Assembly (NCBI GenBank): GCA_030562195.1 | Contig: CM060199.1 | Span: forward strand, 23,456,338 to 23,520,337 | From: Nipponacmea schrenckii | Taxonomy: Eukaryota; Mollusca; Gastropoda; Lottiidae | Reading direction: 5' to 3' | DNA: 64,000 nt | Shown: positions 54,824 to 64,000 of the stretch, piece by piece | How positions within the stretch are numbered: the first letter of the stretch is position 1 | How the letters are laid out: each line of letters begins with the position of its first letter | Translations under genes and position numbers: made by a program | The notes under the pieces: generated by a model | Seen by the model: the letters and a program-made list of their open reading frames with translations, nothing else | Told to the model about the DNA's origin: nothing | The model's database searches: none

Positions 54824-55237
54824 ATGATTACTTTTAAAGAATTCTTACAAAAATACGGAACAGATACTACAACAAATTTTCAATTAATCAGATGGGCAGA
54901 AGAATTAAACATAAAACCTTTTTACTACTGTATGCGTGATGAAATATCATCTCTAAAAAATAAAACAAAATTCTATGCTATAACTAATATCCATACTTCA
55001 GATCAAAAAGGTGTTCATCATTCTGCTTTATTCAAAGGGGATTCACTGTATTTTTTTGATTCATATGGATTAGATCCAACTAAAGAAATTATTGATTTGA
55101 ATTATGGTCCAATAAAATGTTCTACTTTTCAAATTCAAAAACCAGGAGATAAATTTTGTGGTCAACTTTCTCTTTGGGTTTTATATCAATTAAGTTTAGG
55201 TAAACCATTTGAACAAATAGTATTAAATCTTGTTTAA
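54824..55237 (+). CDS. Adenain-like cysteine protease, intact
   Basis: A 137-residue protein with the catalytic pattern of adenovirus maturation protease: His65 (or 66) in GVHHSALFKG, Asp79 in YFFDSYG, Gln105, and Cys112 in KFCGQLSLWVLY. Gln-to-Cys spacing is seven residues, as in adenain (Gln115/Cys122). It would process virion precursors. Length is shorter than adenain (~200 residues). ATG 54824 is chosen because an upstream in-frame ATG at 54764 lies inside the integrase C-terminus. It overlaps neither neighbour: the preceding stop is at 54820-54822 and the next ATG is at 55242. No lesions seen, so purifying selection or recent arrival is possible. Confidence 0.85.
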   Translation: MITFKEFLQKYGTDTTTNFQLIRWAEELNIKPFYYCMRDEISSLKNKTKFYAITNIHTSDQKGVHHSALFKGDSLYFFDSYGLDPTKEIIDLNYGPIKCSTFQIQKPGDKFCGQLSLWVLYQLSLGKPFEQIVLNLV

Positions 55238-55241
55238 AAAA

Positions 55242-56512
55242 ATGGCAAATAAATTTGGTTTAGGAAACTTAAAGAATGAAGCTTCTACATTAACGATTAA
55301 TAAATTCAAACCATATTTTGTAGATCAAACTGGAGACACACTTCAAGGTGATATAGATATGAATAATTTCAAAATAACTAATCTAAGATCTCCTCAACAG
55401 AAAAAAGATGCAATTAATAAAGGTTATTTAACTCAAACAAATAAAAGTTTATATCAAAAATAACTGTATTAGATAAAGATAGTAAAAACCAATTAGAAAA
55501 CCATCAAAAACTTTTAGATTCACATCATAAAAAACTAGAAAGTTATCAACAACAATTAGCTAATATAGTCGATAAAACTCAGTTGGATAGAATAAATTTA
55601 TTAATATCACAACTAGACGAAAAAATTACAAAACAAAAATCAGATATTAAGAAACTGATAGGTAACATTAAACCAGGTATAAATGAGGAAAGATTGAAAC
55701 AAGAATTATATAATCTTGAAACGAAACTCAATGATGATAATGAACTAACAGAAATTAAAACCTATATTCAACAACAATTAGTTAATGTGGTTGATAAATC
55801 TCAATTACAAAATTTAAATTTATTAATATCCAAATTAGATGATAGAATTACAAAAGAGAAAATAGATTTGAAAAAACTAATAGATAATATTAAACCAGGT
55901 ATAAGCGAAGAAAAATTAAAACAAGAATTAATTAATCTAGAGACGAAACTTAATGATGACAGTAAACTAACAGAAATTCAAACTTATGTTCAACAACAAT
56001 TAGTTAATGTGGTTGATGAAACTCGGTTAGAGAGATTAAGATCATTAATATCCAAATTAGATGATAGAATTACAAAAGAGAAAATAGATTTGAAACAACT
56101 AATAGATAATATTAAACCAGGTATAAGCGAAGAAAGACTGAAACAAGAATTATCTAAATTAGAAACAAATATTAACAACGAGCTAACAGAAATTAAAACC
56201 TATATTCAACAACAATTAGTTAGTGTAGCCGATAAAACTCAGTTACAAAATTTAAATTTATTAATAACCCAATTAGATGATAAAATTACCAAACAAAAAT
56301 CAAATGTAAAACAACTAATGGCTAATATCAAACCAGGTATAAACGAAGACAAATTAAAACAAGAATTATCTAATTTAGAAACTAAACTTAATGATAACAA
56401 TGAACTAACAGAAATTAAAACCTATATCGAACAGCAATTAGCTAATGTAGTAGACAAAGCGGAGTTAGAGAGATTAAAATCATCCATATCTGAATTAGAT
56501 AAAAAAAATTGA
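55242..56512 (+). pseudogene. Coiled-coil repeat protein, likely fibre shaft, one frameshift
   Basis: Starts at ATG 55242 (MANKFGLGNLKNEAS). An N-terminal part (to 55463) contains QTGDTLQGDIDMNNFKITNL and KDAINKGYL, resembling the attachment region of tail-fibre and trimeric-fibre proteins. A one-base loss in an A-run near 55457-55462 shifts the frame. The remaining part (55463-56512) is a continuous coiled coil made of four ~72-74-residue units, each with LDDRITKEK, LIDNIKPGI, EEKLKQEL, LETKLND and ELTEIKTYIQQQL. Spacing is uniform and the units differ by substitutions only. It follows the protease in the same direction. Role as a virion spike is inferred from architecture. Confidence 0.6.
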
Positions 56513-56537
56513 GTCAAGACACATACAAAATGAAAAG

Positions 56538-56871
56538 ATGTTTAAAGAAATTAATATAAAACTTCTACCTAAAGAAACTTATTTTAGTTTACCCTTTAGT
56601 GATGGTATTTTAGAAAAGTATGGATTTGTTGCAACATATAAAGGAAGATTAATTCACCCATCTAAATTTTTGAGAGGAGTAACGTTGCAAAATTTGAACT
56701 TGTTAGTTCAGCAGATCATAATGAAGCGGTTATTACTATAAAATTTCCCTTTAAATTAAAAATAAAACAAATCGTTTTTTCTCAAGGGTTTCCTTCAAGT
56801 CGAAAAGTTTTTCTTGGAGAATTTTTTACAATAAATAAGGGTGGAGGAACTAATAAAATCAAAGATAGCTT
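56538..56871 (+). pseudogene. Possible fibre head or tail gene, frameshifted and truncated
   Basis: A frame beginning MFKEINIKLLPKETYFSLPF runs to ~56670. A one-base loss in a T-run near 56670-56675 moves the remainder into another frame, with alternating hydrophobic segments (EAVITIKFPFKLKIKQIVF) that suggest beta strands. The HINE end H6 at 56872 cuts it. A C-terminal head or knob downstream of the coiled-coil gene is plausible, but no family is recognised. Confidence 0.4.
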
Positions 56872-56898
56872 GCCAGGCAAGGTAATATACGCCCACTA
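56872..56898 (+). mobile_element. Pearl/HINE-like 5' end (H6)
   Basis: AAGATAGCTTGCCAGGCAAG...ATATACGCCCAC matches the 5' ends of H2 and H3. The following sequence does not match their monomers, so this is either another subfamily or a very short remnant. Confidence 0.6.
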
Positions 56899-58001
56899 CA
56901 GGTTGTCAGAAATGATAAAGTCCTGAGTGACTTATACAACTTCCAAGTAAAACCTCAAAAACTTTTGATGTGTATAAGCAGAAAAGGGCAATAGCTTCAA
57001 TACCATCCTTTGTATTGTTTGATGCATATATACATGCCATATTGAACAAAACAAGAAATTGTTGTTATCACTTTCAAATTTTGTTTTATATAGCATCAAT
57101 GTAAAGAAACAAAATGATGGAATGTGCAATAAAATTAATGAATGCTTACATACATCCACACAGCAGCTTTCTTAATAATAAAAAAGTAATTTTAGCATAC
57201 AATGTACAACATATGCTTAGCAGTAGTTGTAGTTCAGTATGTATTAAATCATATCAGTACTATTTAACGTCATCAAGTTAGTTGAGAACATTAAATTTTC
57301 TTACCTTTCTTCTTTTGTATTACCTTGGATCTGGTGTCTAAAGGCTTTTGGTTTCACCAGAAACACCTATGAAAGAATTCTGTTTTATGTAAATTAAATC
57401 GAAGTAAATCAAATTTTACTTAGTTATTTTCTTTCTGTTTATAAGACATATAGACATAGATAACGAAACACAAACTATATGGATATACTATGTCTGGCAT
57501 TTATTAAATCAACGTTTCACATGCTCATACAGGCAGCGTTATCAAGAGAATTAAATAATATAACAAGTCTAACAACATATATAGAGAAATAATGAGGAAC
57601 AATAATAAATAGAACAGTAGATTAAGACATCAAATAACAGAGATGATGAATTTCAAACATTTTAAAATAACACATCGAGACATTTAAAAGGTAGACGAAG
57701 TAGAGTTGACTAATTTCTTTCAAAATGCATATAATGTGATTTAAAAGAGATAATCATAAAGTAAGTGATATTGATTTAACAAGAAAGCATAAACTTACCT
57801 AAAGTTACTTGTCACTTTATAATATCTTGCTAATTGGTACAAGGCAGGTCTGTGATTATATTTTACAGGATTTTTTTTTTTTTTAAGTTGCATAATGCTT
57901 TATTTCTTTTTATTACAGTTTTTTTTTCTCAAGTTATCAACTACTTGTACTCTTTTGAATAACATTTAATATTTGACAATGATGCCCTTTTTTTTTCTTT
58001 T
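56899..58001. other. No gene recognised
   Basis: AT-rich. Two minus-strand splice-donor-like sites (near 57308 and 57797, both GTAAG) flank short open stretches but do not combine in frame. T-runs at 57871-57884 and 57918-57926. Confidence 0.35.
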
Positions 58002-58442
58002 CTTTAAGTTATTAAGCTTCATAAGCTTTCAACTCCCTATATATTTTTTTCTTTAAGTTATTAAGCTTCATAAGCTTTCAACTCCCTATATAATTTTTTT
58101 TTAAGTTATTAAGCTTCATAAGCTTTCAACTCCCTATATATTTTTTTCTTCAAGTTATTAAGCTTCATAAGCTTTCAACTCCCTATATATTTTTTTTCTT
58201 TAAGTTATTAAGCTTCATAAGCTTTCAACTCCCTATATATTTTTTTTCTTTAAGTTATTAAGCTTCATAAGCTTTTAACTCCCTATATATTTTTTTTTAA
58301 GTTATTAAGCTTCATGAGCTTTCAACTCCCTATATATTTTTTTATTCAAGTTATTAAGCTTCATGAGCTTTCAACTCCCTATGTATTTTTTATCTTAAGT
58401 TATTATATTAAGCTTCATAAGCTTTCAACTTCCCATAATTTT
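58002..58442 (+). repeat. ~49-bp minisatellite, about 9 copies
   Basis: The unit is TTAAGTTATTAAGCTTCATA then AGCTTTCAACTCCCTATATA plus a T-run of variable length. It contains AAGCTTCATAAGCTT, a short dyad. Most differences are in the T-run. It ends 35 bp before the N gap, so the array may be longer in the genome. Confidence 0.9.
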
Positions 58443-58477
58443 TTGAAGTTGGCAACTTTTAATATTTTTGGGAATTA

Positions 58478-58977
58478 NNNNNNNNNNNNNNNNNNNNNNN
58501 NNNNNNNNNNNNNNNNNNNNNNNNNNNNNNNNNNNNNNNNNNNNNNNNNNNNNNNNNNNNNNNNNNNNNNNNNNNNNNNNNNNNNNNNNNNNNNNNNNNN
58601 NNNNNNNNNNNNNNNNNNNNNNNNNNNNNNNNNNNNNNNNNNNNNNNNNNNNNNNNNNNNNNNNNNNNNNNNNNNNNNNNNNNNNNNNNNNNNNNNNNNN
58701 NNNNNNNNNNNNNNNNNNNNNNNNNNNNNNNNNNNNNNNNNNNNNNNNNNNNNNNNNNNNNNNNNNNNNNNNNNNNNNNNNNNNNNNNNNNNNNNNNNNN
58801 NNNNNNNNNNNNNNNNNNNNNNNNNNNNNNNNNNNNNNNNNNNNNNNNNNNNNNNNNNNNNNNNNNNNNNNNNNNNNNNNNNNNNNNNNNNNNNNNNNNN
58901 NNNNNNNNNNNNNNNNNNNNNNNNNNNNNNNNNNNNNNNNNNNNNNNNNNNNNNNNNNNNNNNNNNNNNNNNNNNNN
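58478..58977. other. Assembly gap, exactly 500 N
   Basis: Second 500-N run, again next to tandem repeats. Reading frames that appear to span it are artefacts. Confidence 0.99.
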
Positions 58978-59239
58978 AAATTTTTTATCTAAATCATTTC
59001 TAACAGCACCTATGGGAATTGTTTCATCACATGAATGCACAATATGCCATCTAAGACAGAGATTTGAATTAAGGTGAATAGCAATATTCTTGTTGAACAT
59101 AGTTTTGTTAAATTGTTGTCTTACTGAACGTAATAATATTTTGCCCTATCATATCACAGACGATACAATATATTGGTTTTCTATATGTATACAGAACAGA
59201 AACCATGATTTAGGTGGTTGACATGCAATTTAATCAATC

Positions 59240-59800
59240 CAAACCATTCAATTTGGGACCTTTCTTTGTTACTTGCCTTGTGTACAAAAACAACAGAGTG
59301 TTGGGAAAAGAAACGAATGACCATCCCATATTTATTGGACCGATGCTTTTACATAAGGATGCGACTTAAGCAACTTATAAGGAATTTTTCTCACACCTTG
59401 CTACCGAAGTTTCAATTGAGGACTTTGAGATCCGTTTTGATCGAAGTATAGAGTTTGGAACTTACAATGAGAGAGCGATGACAAAATCTATTGAACATTC
59501 ATTTCCGAATGCCACGCATTGACTTTGTACAAAACACCTTAAAGATAATATTAAGTTTTATCTTCAAAATAAAGTTGGTGTTAATTCGAAACTTAGGAAT
59601 GAAATAATAAAGCATATTTTCGGTGATTCGGGATTGGTCAATCCTCAATGACTCAATGCTGACGATTCAAAAACGTTTGAGAGACTGTCCATTGAAGTAA
59701 AATCTTTATATGACAATTTTGAACAATTCGTCAATTACTTTGAGAAAGTTCTTAAAGATAGGCTAGACACGTACGTGTTCCAGCCACGAAGGGATAGTCA
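59240..59800 (+). pseudogene. MULE-like transposase fragment
   Basis: One frame reads IFIGPMLLHKDATYATYKEF (59317-59380) and GTYNERAMTKSIEHSFPNATH, then LCTKHLKDNIKFYLQNKVG after an in-frame stop near 59521, and FGDSGLVN further on. The pattern of a Glu/Lys-Ala followed by FP-A and C-x2-H-L-x2-N is typical of the Mutator (MULE) transposase core. N- and C-terminal parts are missing; another stop follows near 59650. Identification rests on this one block, so it is moderate. Confidence 0.55.
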
Positions 59801-60619
59801 TATAAAGTGTGATGTTTATATTCTTTGTTTCGTTATTTTTGTTATATTTATTTGTGAATAAATAGTCTGATGGTACTCCCTTACATGTATTTATTTGTCT
59901 TGCATATAATATGCCAGGATACATCAAAGTGTCTTTGATGGTTATGGTTGCCACAGCTTGTAAGGTGGCATAATGTGACTTAACATGATGAAACAATTGC
60001 CCATTAGAGCTTTAAAAATGATTTAGATATAAATCTTTGGTAGTCTTTGGTGGTCATCGGTAGTATTCGGTAGTCTTCGGCTGTGAAAAAACAAAGCAAG
60101 CTTCACTAAGCAGCCATTTTAGAGAAAAAACGGAGAAGACTAGTCAGGGGCAGTTCATTCTTTATTATTTTTGTCGCGTGATTAGTTCCTATCAGTAGTA
60201 TTTTAAGAATATAGATGTTTAAAGGTCAGAAATATCGAGACTATCCAGCTTCTTACCATAAACAATATCTTAATCACGTATGTTGATTAACACGAACCTA
60301 ACTTTGTTTTTGTTTTACATGATTTATATAGGCCAATCAGAGAGTGTTTTTTTTTTATTATTTCATCAATTGGAAAAAAAAGTTTAGGTTTGGGGGTAAA
60401 AATTAGGGTCTGTCGGGTAACCGGAAGCACAAATATTATACTGTTTTGTTTGGTCTTAGAAGTTTTTAGAATTCTACCGAAGTCCATTTCTTTCAAAGCA
60501 TTTTTCAACTCAGATTGTGCACCTATAAAGTTTAAGCCACGAACAGACCTTAATTGTCTACATACAAATCGCCTATTAGCATATATAAAACCATGCTAGT
60601 GGTAGTAAGAAATGATCAA
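59801..60619. other. No gene recognised
   Basis: Includes a short GGTAGTCTTCGGTAGTCTTC-type simple repeat (60038-60085), AT-rich sequence and chance ORFs. The Copia LTR begins at 60620. Confidence 0.35.
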
Positions 60620-60835
60620 TGTATTCTGACACTGCATACGACTCACTACTGTTTATTTCAATTTTATTCACCTTAAAAGAACACCAGTCAATACGACTTC
60701 CCAATGTCAACAATAATCGTCAAGTGACATCCAGCGTCCCTAGATACTCCTTTACCTCCTCCACATGCGCACGCATCTATATTTCACTTCCGGTATATAA
60801 GGTGAGACTAAACATCATAATGTACCATAATGTCA
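60620..60835 (-). repeat. Copia 3' LTR (216 bp) with polypurine tract
   Basis: On the minus strand a G-rich tract (60840-60855, mostly G) precedes TGACATTATGGTACATTATG, and the repeat ends GTCAGAATACA, i.e. TG...CA. It contains a TATATA box-like motif and AATAAA. The partner 5' LTR would lie beyond the window, so the boundaries rest on the single copy. Confidence 0.6.
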
Positions 60836-60970
60836 AGAATCCCCCCCCCCCCCCACTAAATAAACACATATACAGTTTTGTAAAACAAAATTTTTTAGTT
60901 TCCACCACCATTTAACTCCGAACACTTTTAAATATACACCATATATTACACACTGGGCAATGTACATAAA

Positions 60971-62299
60971 CTATGTCTCTTCTAATTTCCAGACGCCATT
61001 GTTCAAGTTTTTTATTAACAGGAAACTAGATGCACCACGCTTTGTTAAACAGTTAGCCAATTGCAATTTTGTTCTGGACCAAAATATATTCTTTTTTTGC
61101 TCCCTTTCTATCAGCTCCTTAAGGACTGATATTTCCAATCTGAGACGTTTGTCAATTGTACACTTCGTAGATAGTATTGATTCATACAAGGATTTGTTGT
61201 CAATTACACAAGTTATAGGAAGTCCTAAAGATGTAGTGGGATTGTCGTAAACTAATTCCATGAATAAAGTTGACAGAAACACAGCATTGTCTTTTCCATC
61301 TGTTAAAGCTAAAGTTTCTCCGGCAAATGTACTTCGAACTGCACGTCGTATCTTCTTTGACTGCCAACACAAAGGTGAGAATTTACCATCTACCCCTTTT
61401 AAAATAATGAAATGTCTACCTTGACTACCACCATCTGGTAAATTGCCTAAGGAAACATCACTGAAAACTACTAACTCCAAATCCTTATCCTTCCCTAATT
61501 GTTGAAAACTCAAACACACAGATTCTGATTTCAATTTCCCAATCAACTTATTGATCTCAAATAAATTCTGTACAGATGCTTTATTAACAGTAGCAGCAAA
61601 TTTACTCACATCAAACATGATATCAGGTCTACTCTGTCTTGCAATCCATAAAATCTGACCAATCTTCGAACGATAAACTTTCAAATATTCAGCATTCAAT
61701 TCAGTAGATCTATCTAAAGTCTTATCTATATTAATAAGCTTCAAATTATTAATATATGCCTCTTGTTTCAAAAATATTGCACCCTTTTCAAACTTAATTT
61801 CAATACCAACATATCTAAATGCCTCAACTTCTTCAGTTCCAATCTGAAAAATCTCCCTGATTCTTGTTACCACCTCTTCTTGAAACTTTGATGTACCACC
61901 CCAAACAAAATCATCAACATGACTAGCCAATATTCCTTGAAGTTCACCATTTTCATACCAATAGAAAACAGCAGGGTCCACACAAGACATTTTTCCACCA
62001 ATTGATACCATGACATCTCTGACTTTTTTATACCAATAAAGAGAAGCATCAGATAAACCATATGCACATTTTTTCAACTTCCAAATTACATTACTTGAAA
62101 GGTTAGCTTCTTTTGGAGGTTTGATAAATATGTCTCTTGATAGTTCTGAACCTTGTAAAAAAGCAGTTTTTATATCCATGGAGTGTGGAATCCATTGTCT
62201 GTGAGCAAATATACTCAATATAACCCTCAAGGCTTCAGTAGAGCATGTAGGAGAGTCTTTGGGTAAACTATCATGATCAATCTCTTCAAAACCTCTCAC
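60971..62299 (-). pseudogene. Copia-type reverse transcriptase and RNase H
   Basis: Part of a Ty1/Copia Pol. A 442-residue open frame: RT with WIPHSMDIKTAFLQG, IWKLKKCAYGLSDA, SHVDDFVWGG (catalytic VDD) and YLKVYRSKIGQILWIARQSR, then RNase H with VVFSDVSLGN, STFAGETLAL, ITCVIDNKSL and LANCLTKRG. This frame is intact, but in-frame stop codon TAA (62303-62305) separates it from the upstream part of RT (KWICTIKQRPEGLIPKAR) and a frame change lies near 62450. It would copy element RNA into cDNA in cytoplasmic particles. The LTR lies downstream. Confidence 0.88.
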
Positions 62300-62305
62300 A
62301 ACTTA

Positions 62306-63983
62306 CCTTGCTTTAGGTATCAAACCTTCTGGACGTTGTTTTATGGTACAGATCCACTTGGCAGAAATACATTTTTTGTCAGTGTTTTCAACTTCGACAT
62401 ATACACCATTTCTCTTCCAGCTTTCTAATTCATCTAGTTTAGCCTTTCTAAATCAGCAGTTTCATCAATAATCATATTCTCTTCCACATTATTGTTGTTC
62501 ATATTTTCAAATGTAGGCTGTAACTGTAAATCATCAACATCTTGTAAATTAATAGAAATTTCTTTTCCAGTCAGAACATCAGGTTGTATATATCGTATAT
62601 TACTTTGTCTGATTCATTGTTTTGAGAAAGAGGTATATTTTTTGATGTACTGCTAGTTTGGTTGACCTTTGATAATCTACATTGGTGAACTCTGACACAA
62701 GAGCTACCATGCTTAACAAATACAACCACACCATCATTACCTGCTCTTTTGTAATAAACTTTCTCACCTGTTATGAATGGCTCACTTGTTGGTCTAGTAT
62801 TCTTTCTCAATGCTCTTCTTATTTTTTCAGAACATTCTGACTCAGTAAAAGCCTGTCTAGCCTCATGCAAAGCTGAAATATGTTTACCAACCATAACACT
62901 TCTTGTACATCCTTCTAAAGCTGGTGGAAAATCCACTAAAACAGATGGCAAATTTGGAGATTGTCCAAATACCAGTTGATATGGACTGAAACCATGGTTA
63001 TTTATTAAAGAGTTTTTAGCCATCAGAGCCCATGCTAGGCCTATCTCCCAGCTACATTTATTATCAGCACAAACCTTTTTAAGAATTTCAGTTAAAATTT
63101 TATTATGACGTTCAAGAAGACCATTTGACCATGGACTGTATCCTGCAGTTGTCTTCAACTCTATGTTTAAATTTTCAGCTATGTCTTGAATTTCTTTGTT
63201 ACAAAACTCTCCACCATTGTCACTGTAAAGTTTTTTAGGTGCACCATGAATGCTAACCCAGAACAAAAGAAAACTGTTAACAATAATTGATGACTGTTTT
63301 GACCGAACAATACAAGCTGCACTAAACCGAGTAAATTCATCTATTATATGCAAATACCAAATATTTGGACCCAGTTCGTGTAAATCAACTGCAACTGTTT
63401 CATTATACTGACTAGCTAAAGGTAAACCTACAACAGGCCTAGGAGAAGCACTTTTGTATCTTAAACAAACATCACACTGTTGTACAATTTCATCTAATAT
63501 CTCAAATATTCTAGACTGACATGTGCCTGCACTTTTTAATAATCGTTGTAATCTTTCAGCTGACGCATGACCAAACTGTCGATGTAATTTTATTAAACAT
63601 TTGGCTAAGTCACTTTTAGATAAGTCATTACTAATAGCAAGAACTTGATCCAAAAATTCTTCCTGATGCCCATTACTATCAAAATCAAACACATTTATAC
63701 AGTAATGTCCACTGGATGTAAATTCAAGTGAAAGAGACTGTCCAAAAATAACAGCCTTATCATTTTCTAAATCTAAAATTGCACCTGCTTTTTTTAAAGA
63801 TTCTCTACTCAATAATAAAGGTATGTCTGAGTCAATAACTTCCACATCAATGAAACAGCTTACTTTTCCGATTCTGATAGGTAAAGTTACACATTTATAT
63901 GAATAATAAAGTTTACCATCCCTAAAACGAAAAGATCTATTACTAGGACAACATTTTATCTTATTGAACTGACTTGACGACAA
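62306..63983 (-). pseudogene. Copia-type protease end and integrase (continues past window)
   Basis: The 470-codon frame 62571-63983 begins inside the protease (FIDVEVIDSDIPLLLSRESL, AGAILDLENDKAVIFG); the catalytic Asp is outside the window. It is followed by the integrase zinc region (LHRQFGHASAERLQRLL, CDVC), the core with D in VAVDLHEL, D in LYSDNGGEF and E in NGLLERHNK, and a C-terminal domain (EKVYYKRAGNDGVVVFVK). The frame shifts near 62450 on the way to RT. The IN domain itself looks intact. Gag is beyond 64000. Confidence 0.88.
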
Positions 63984-64000
63984 ATTTTCTAAAAAATTGT

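Noticed and set aside
57308..57797. Two minus-strand exons with GTAAG donors
   Set aside because: Their reading frames cannot be joined without a stop, and the upstream acceptor lacks a pyrimidine tract.
58002..58442. CRISPR array
   Set aside because: The 49-bp units are contiguous with no variable spacers, and the context is eukaryotic.
58314..59100. Long ORFs across the second N gap
   Set aside because: Same reason: N positions create an apparent open frame.

Overview
This window looks like nuclear DNA of a marine invertebrate, most likely a mollusc (bivalve or gastropod). It is AT-rich and gene-poor, with no rRNA, tRNA, operon or bacterial gene recognised. Almost every recognisable sequence is a transposable element or a fossil of one. 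The mollusc inference rests on tandem-repeat elements with (GGAC)n tracts that resemble molluscan 'pearl'/HINE elements, on the mix of Ty3, BEL/Pao, Copia, SGNH-type LINE and Polinton-like sequences, and on many diverged monomers containing an 'AAGTTTCATCAAAATC'-like core. No intact host gene was recognised. All family names are from memory of motifs, not database searches.

Layout. 1-6.2 kb: a minus-strand CR1/L2-like reverse transcriptase fragment, a Polinton-like terminal hairpin (P1), a pearl/HINE fragment and a decayed piggyBac transposase. 6.7-13.1 kb: a Ty3 element (Ty3-A) interrupted by a 2.1-kb pearl/HINE element and by a MITE with TTAA target duplications. 13.8-17.2 kb: a second full pearl/HINE copy abutting a minus-strand Ty3 fragment (Ty3-B). 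20.4-28.4 kb: another HINE copy, hairpin P2, a BEL/Pao pol joined to a Ty3 gag-protease-RT (Ty3-C), and a LINE 3' end. 28.5-37.7 kb: Ty3-D with a 2.06-kb insertion carrying piggyBac remnants, Myb/SANT-like coding fragments, a DUF7869-type pseudogene and a Ty3-E 3' end with LTR. 37.7-41.5 kb: a second family of hairpin-ended repeats, then a 500-N gap. 42.1-44.6 kb: a near-identical second copy of the DUF7869/Ty3-E segment.

44.6-56.9 kb is the most interesting part. Two Polinton/adintovirus-like copies lie here. A terminal hairpin (P3) is split by an SGNH-type LINE with an intact 933-aa ORF2. Downstream are a 43-residue membrane-active-looking ORF and a phospholipase A2 domain fused to a Polinton-type integrase (copy 1, truncated). 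A SINE-like repeat and a second LINE copy follow. Then hairpin P4 sits about 30 bp upstream of copy 2: PLA2-integrase, an adenovirus-type cysteine protease, a coiled-coil repeat protein that looks like a fibre shaft, and a beta-rich possible head. Copy 2 carries only a few point lesions. No DNA polymerase B, packaging ATPase or capsid gene is visible, so these are partial elements.

56.9-64 kb: no clear genes up to a 49-bp minisatellite, a second 500-N gap, a MULE-like transposase fragment, and a minus-strand Copia element (3' LTR, RT/RNase H, integrase) that runs off the window end. The genes do not form a host pathway. Functional linkage is seen only within elements: LTR-gag-pol sets, LINE ORF1-ORF2, and the virion/integration module of the Polinton-like element.
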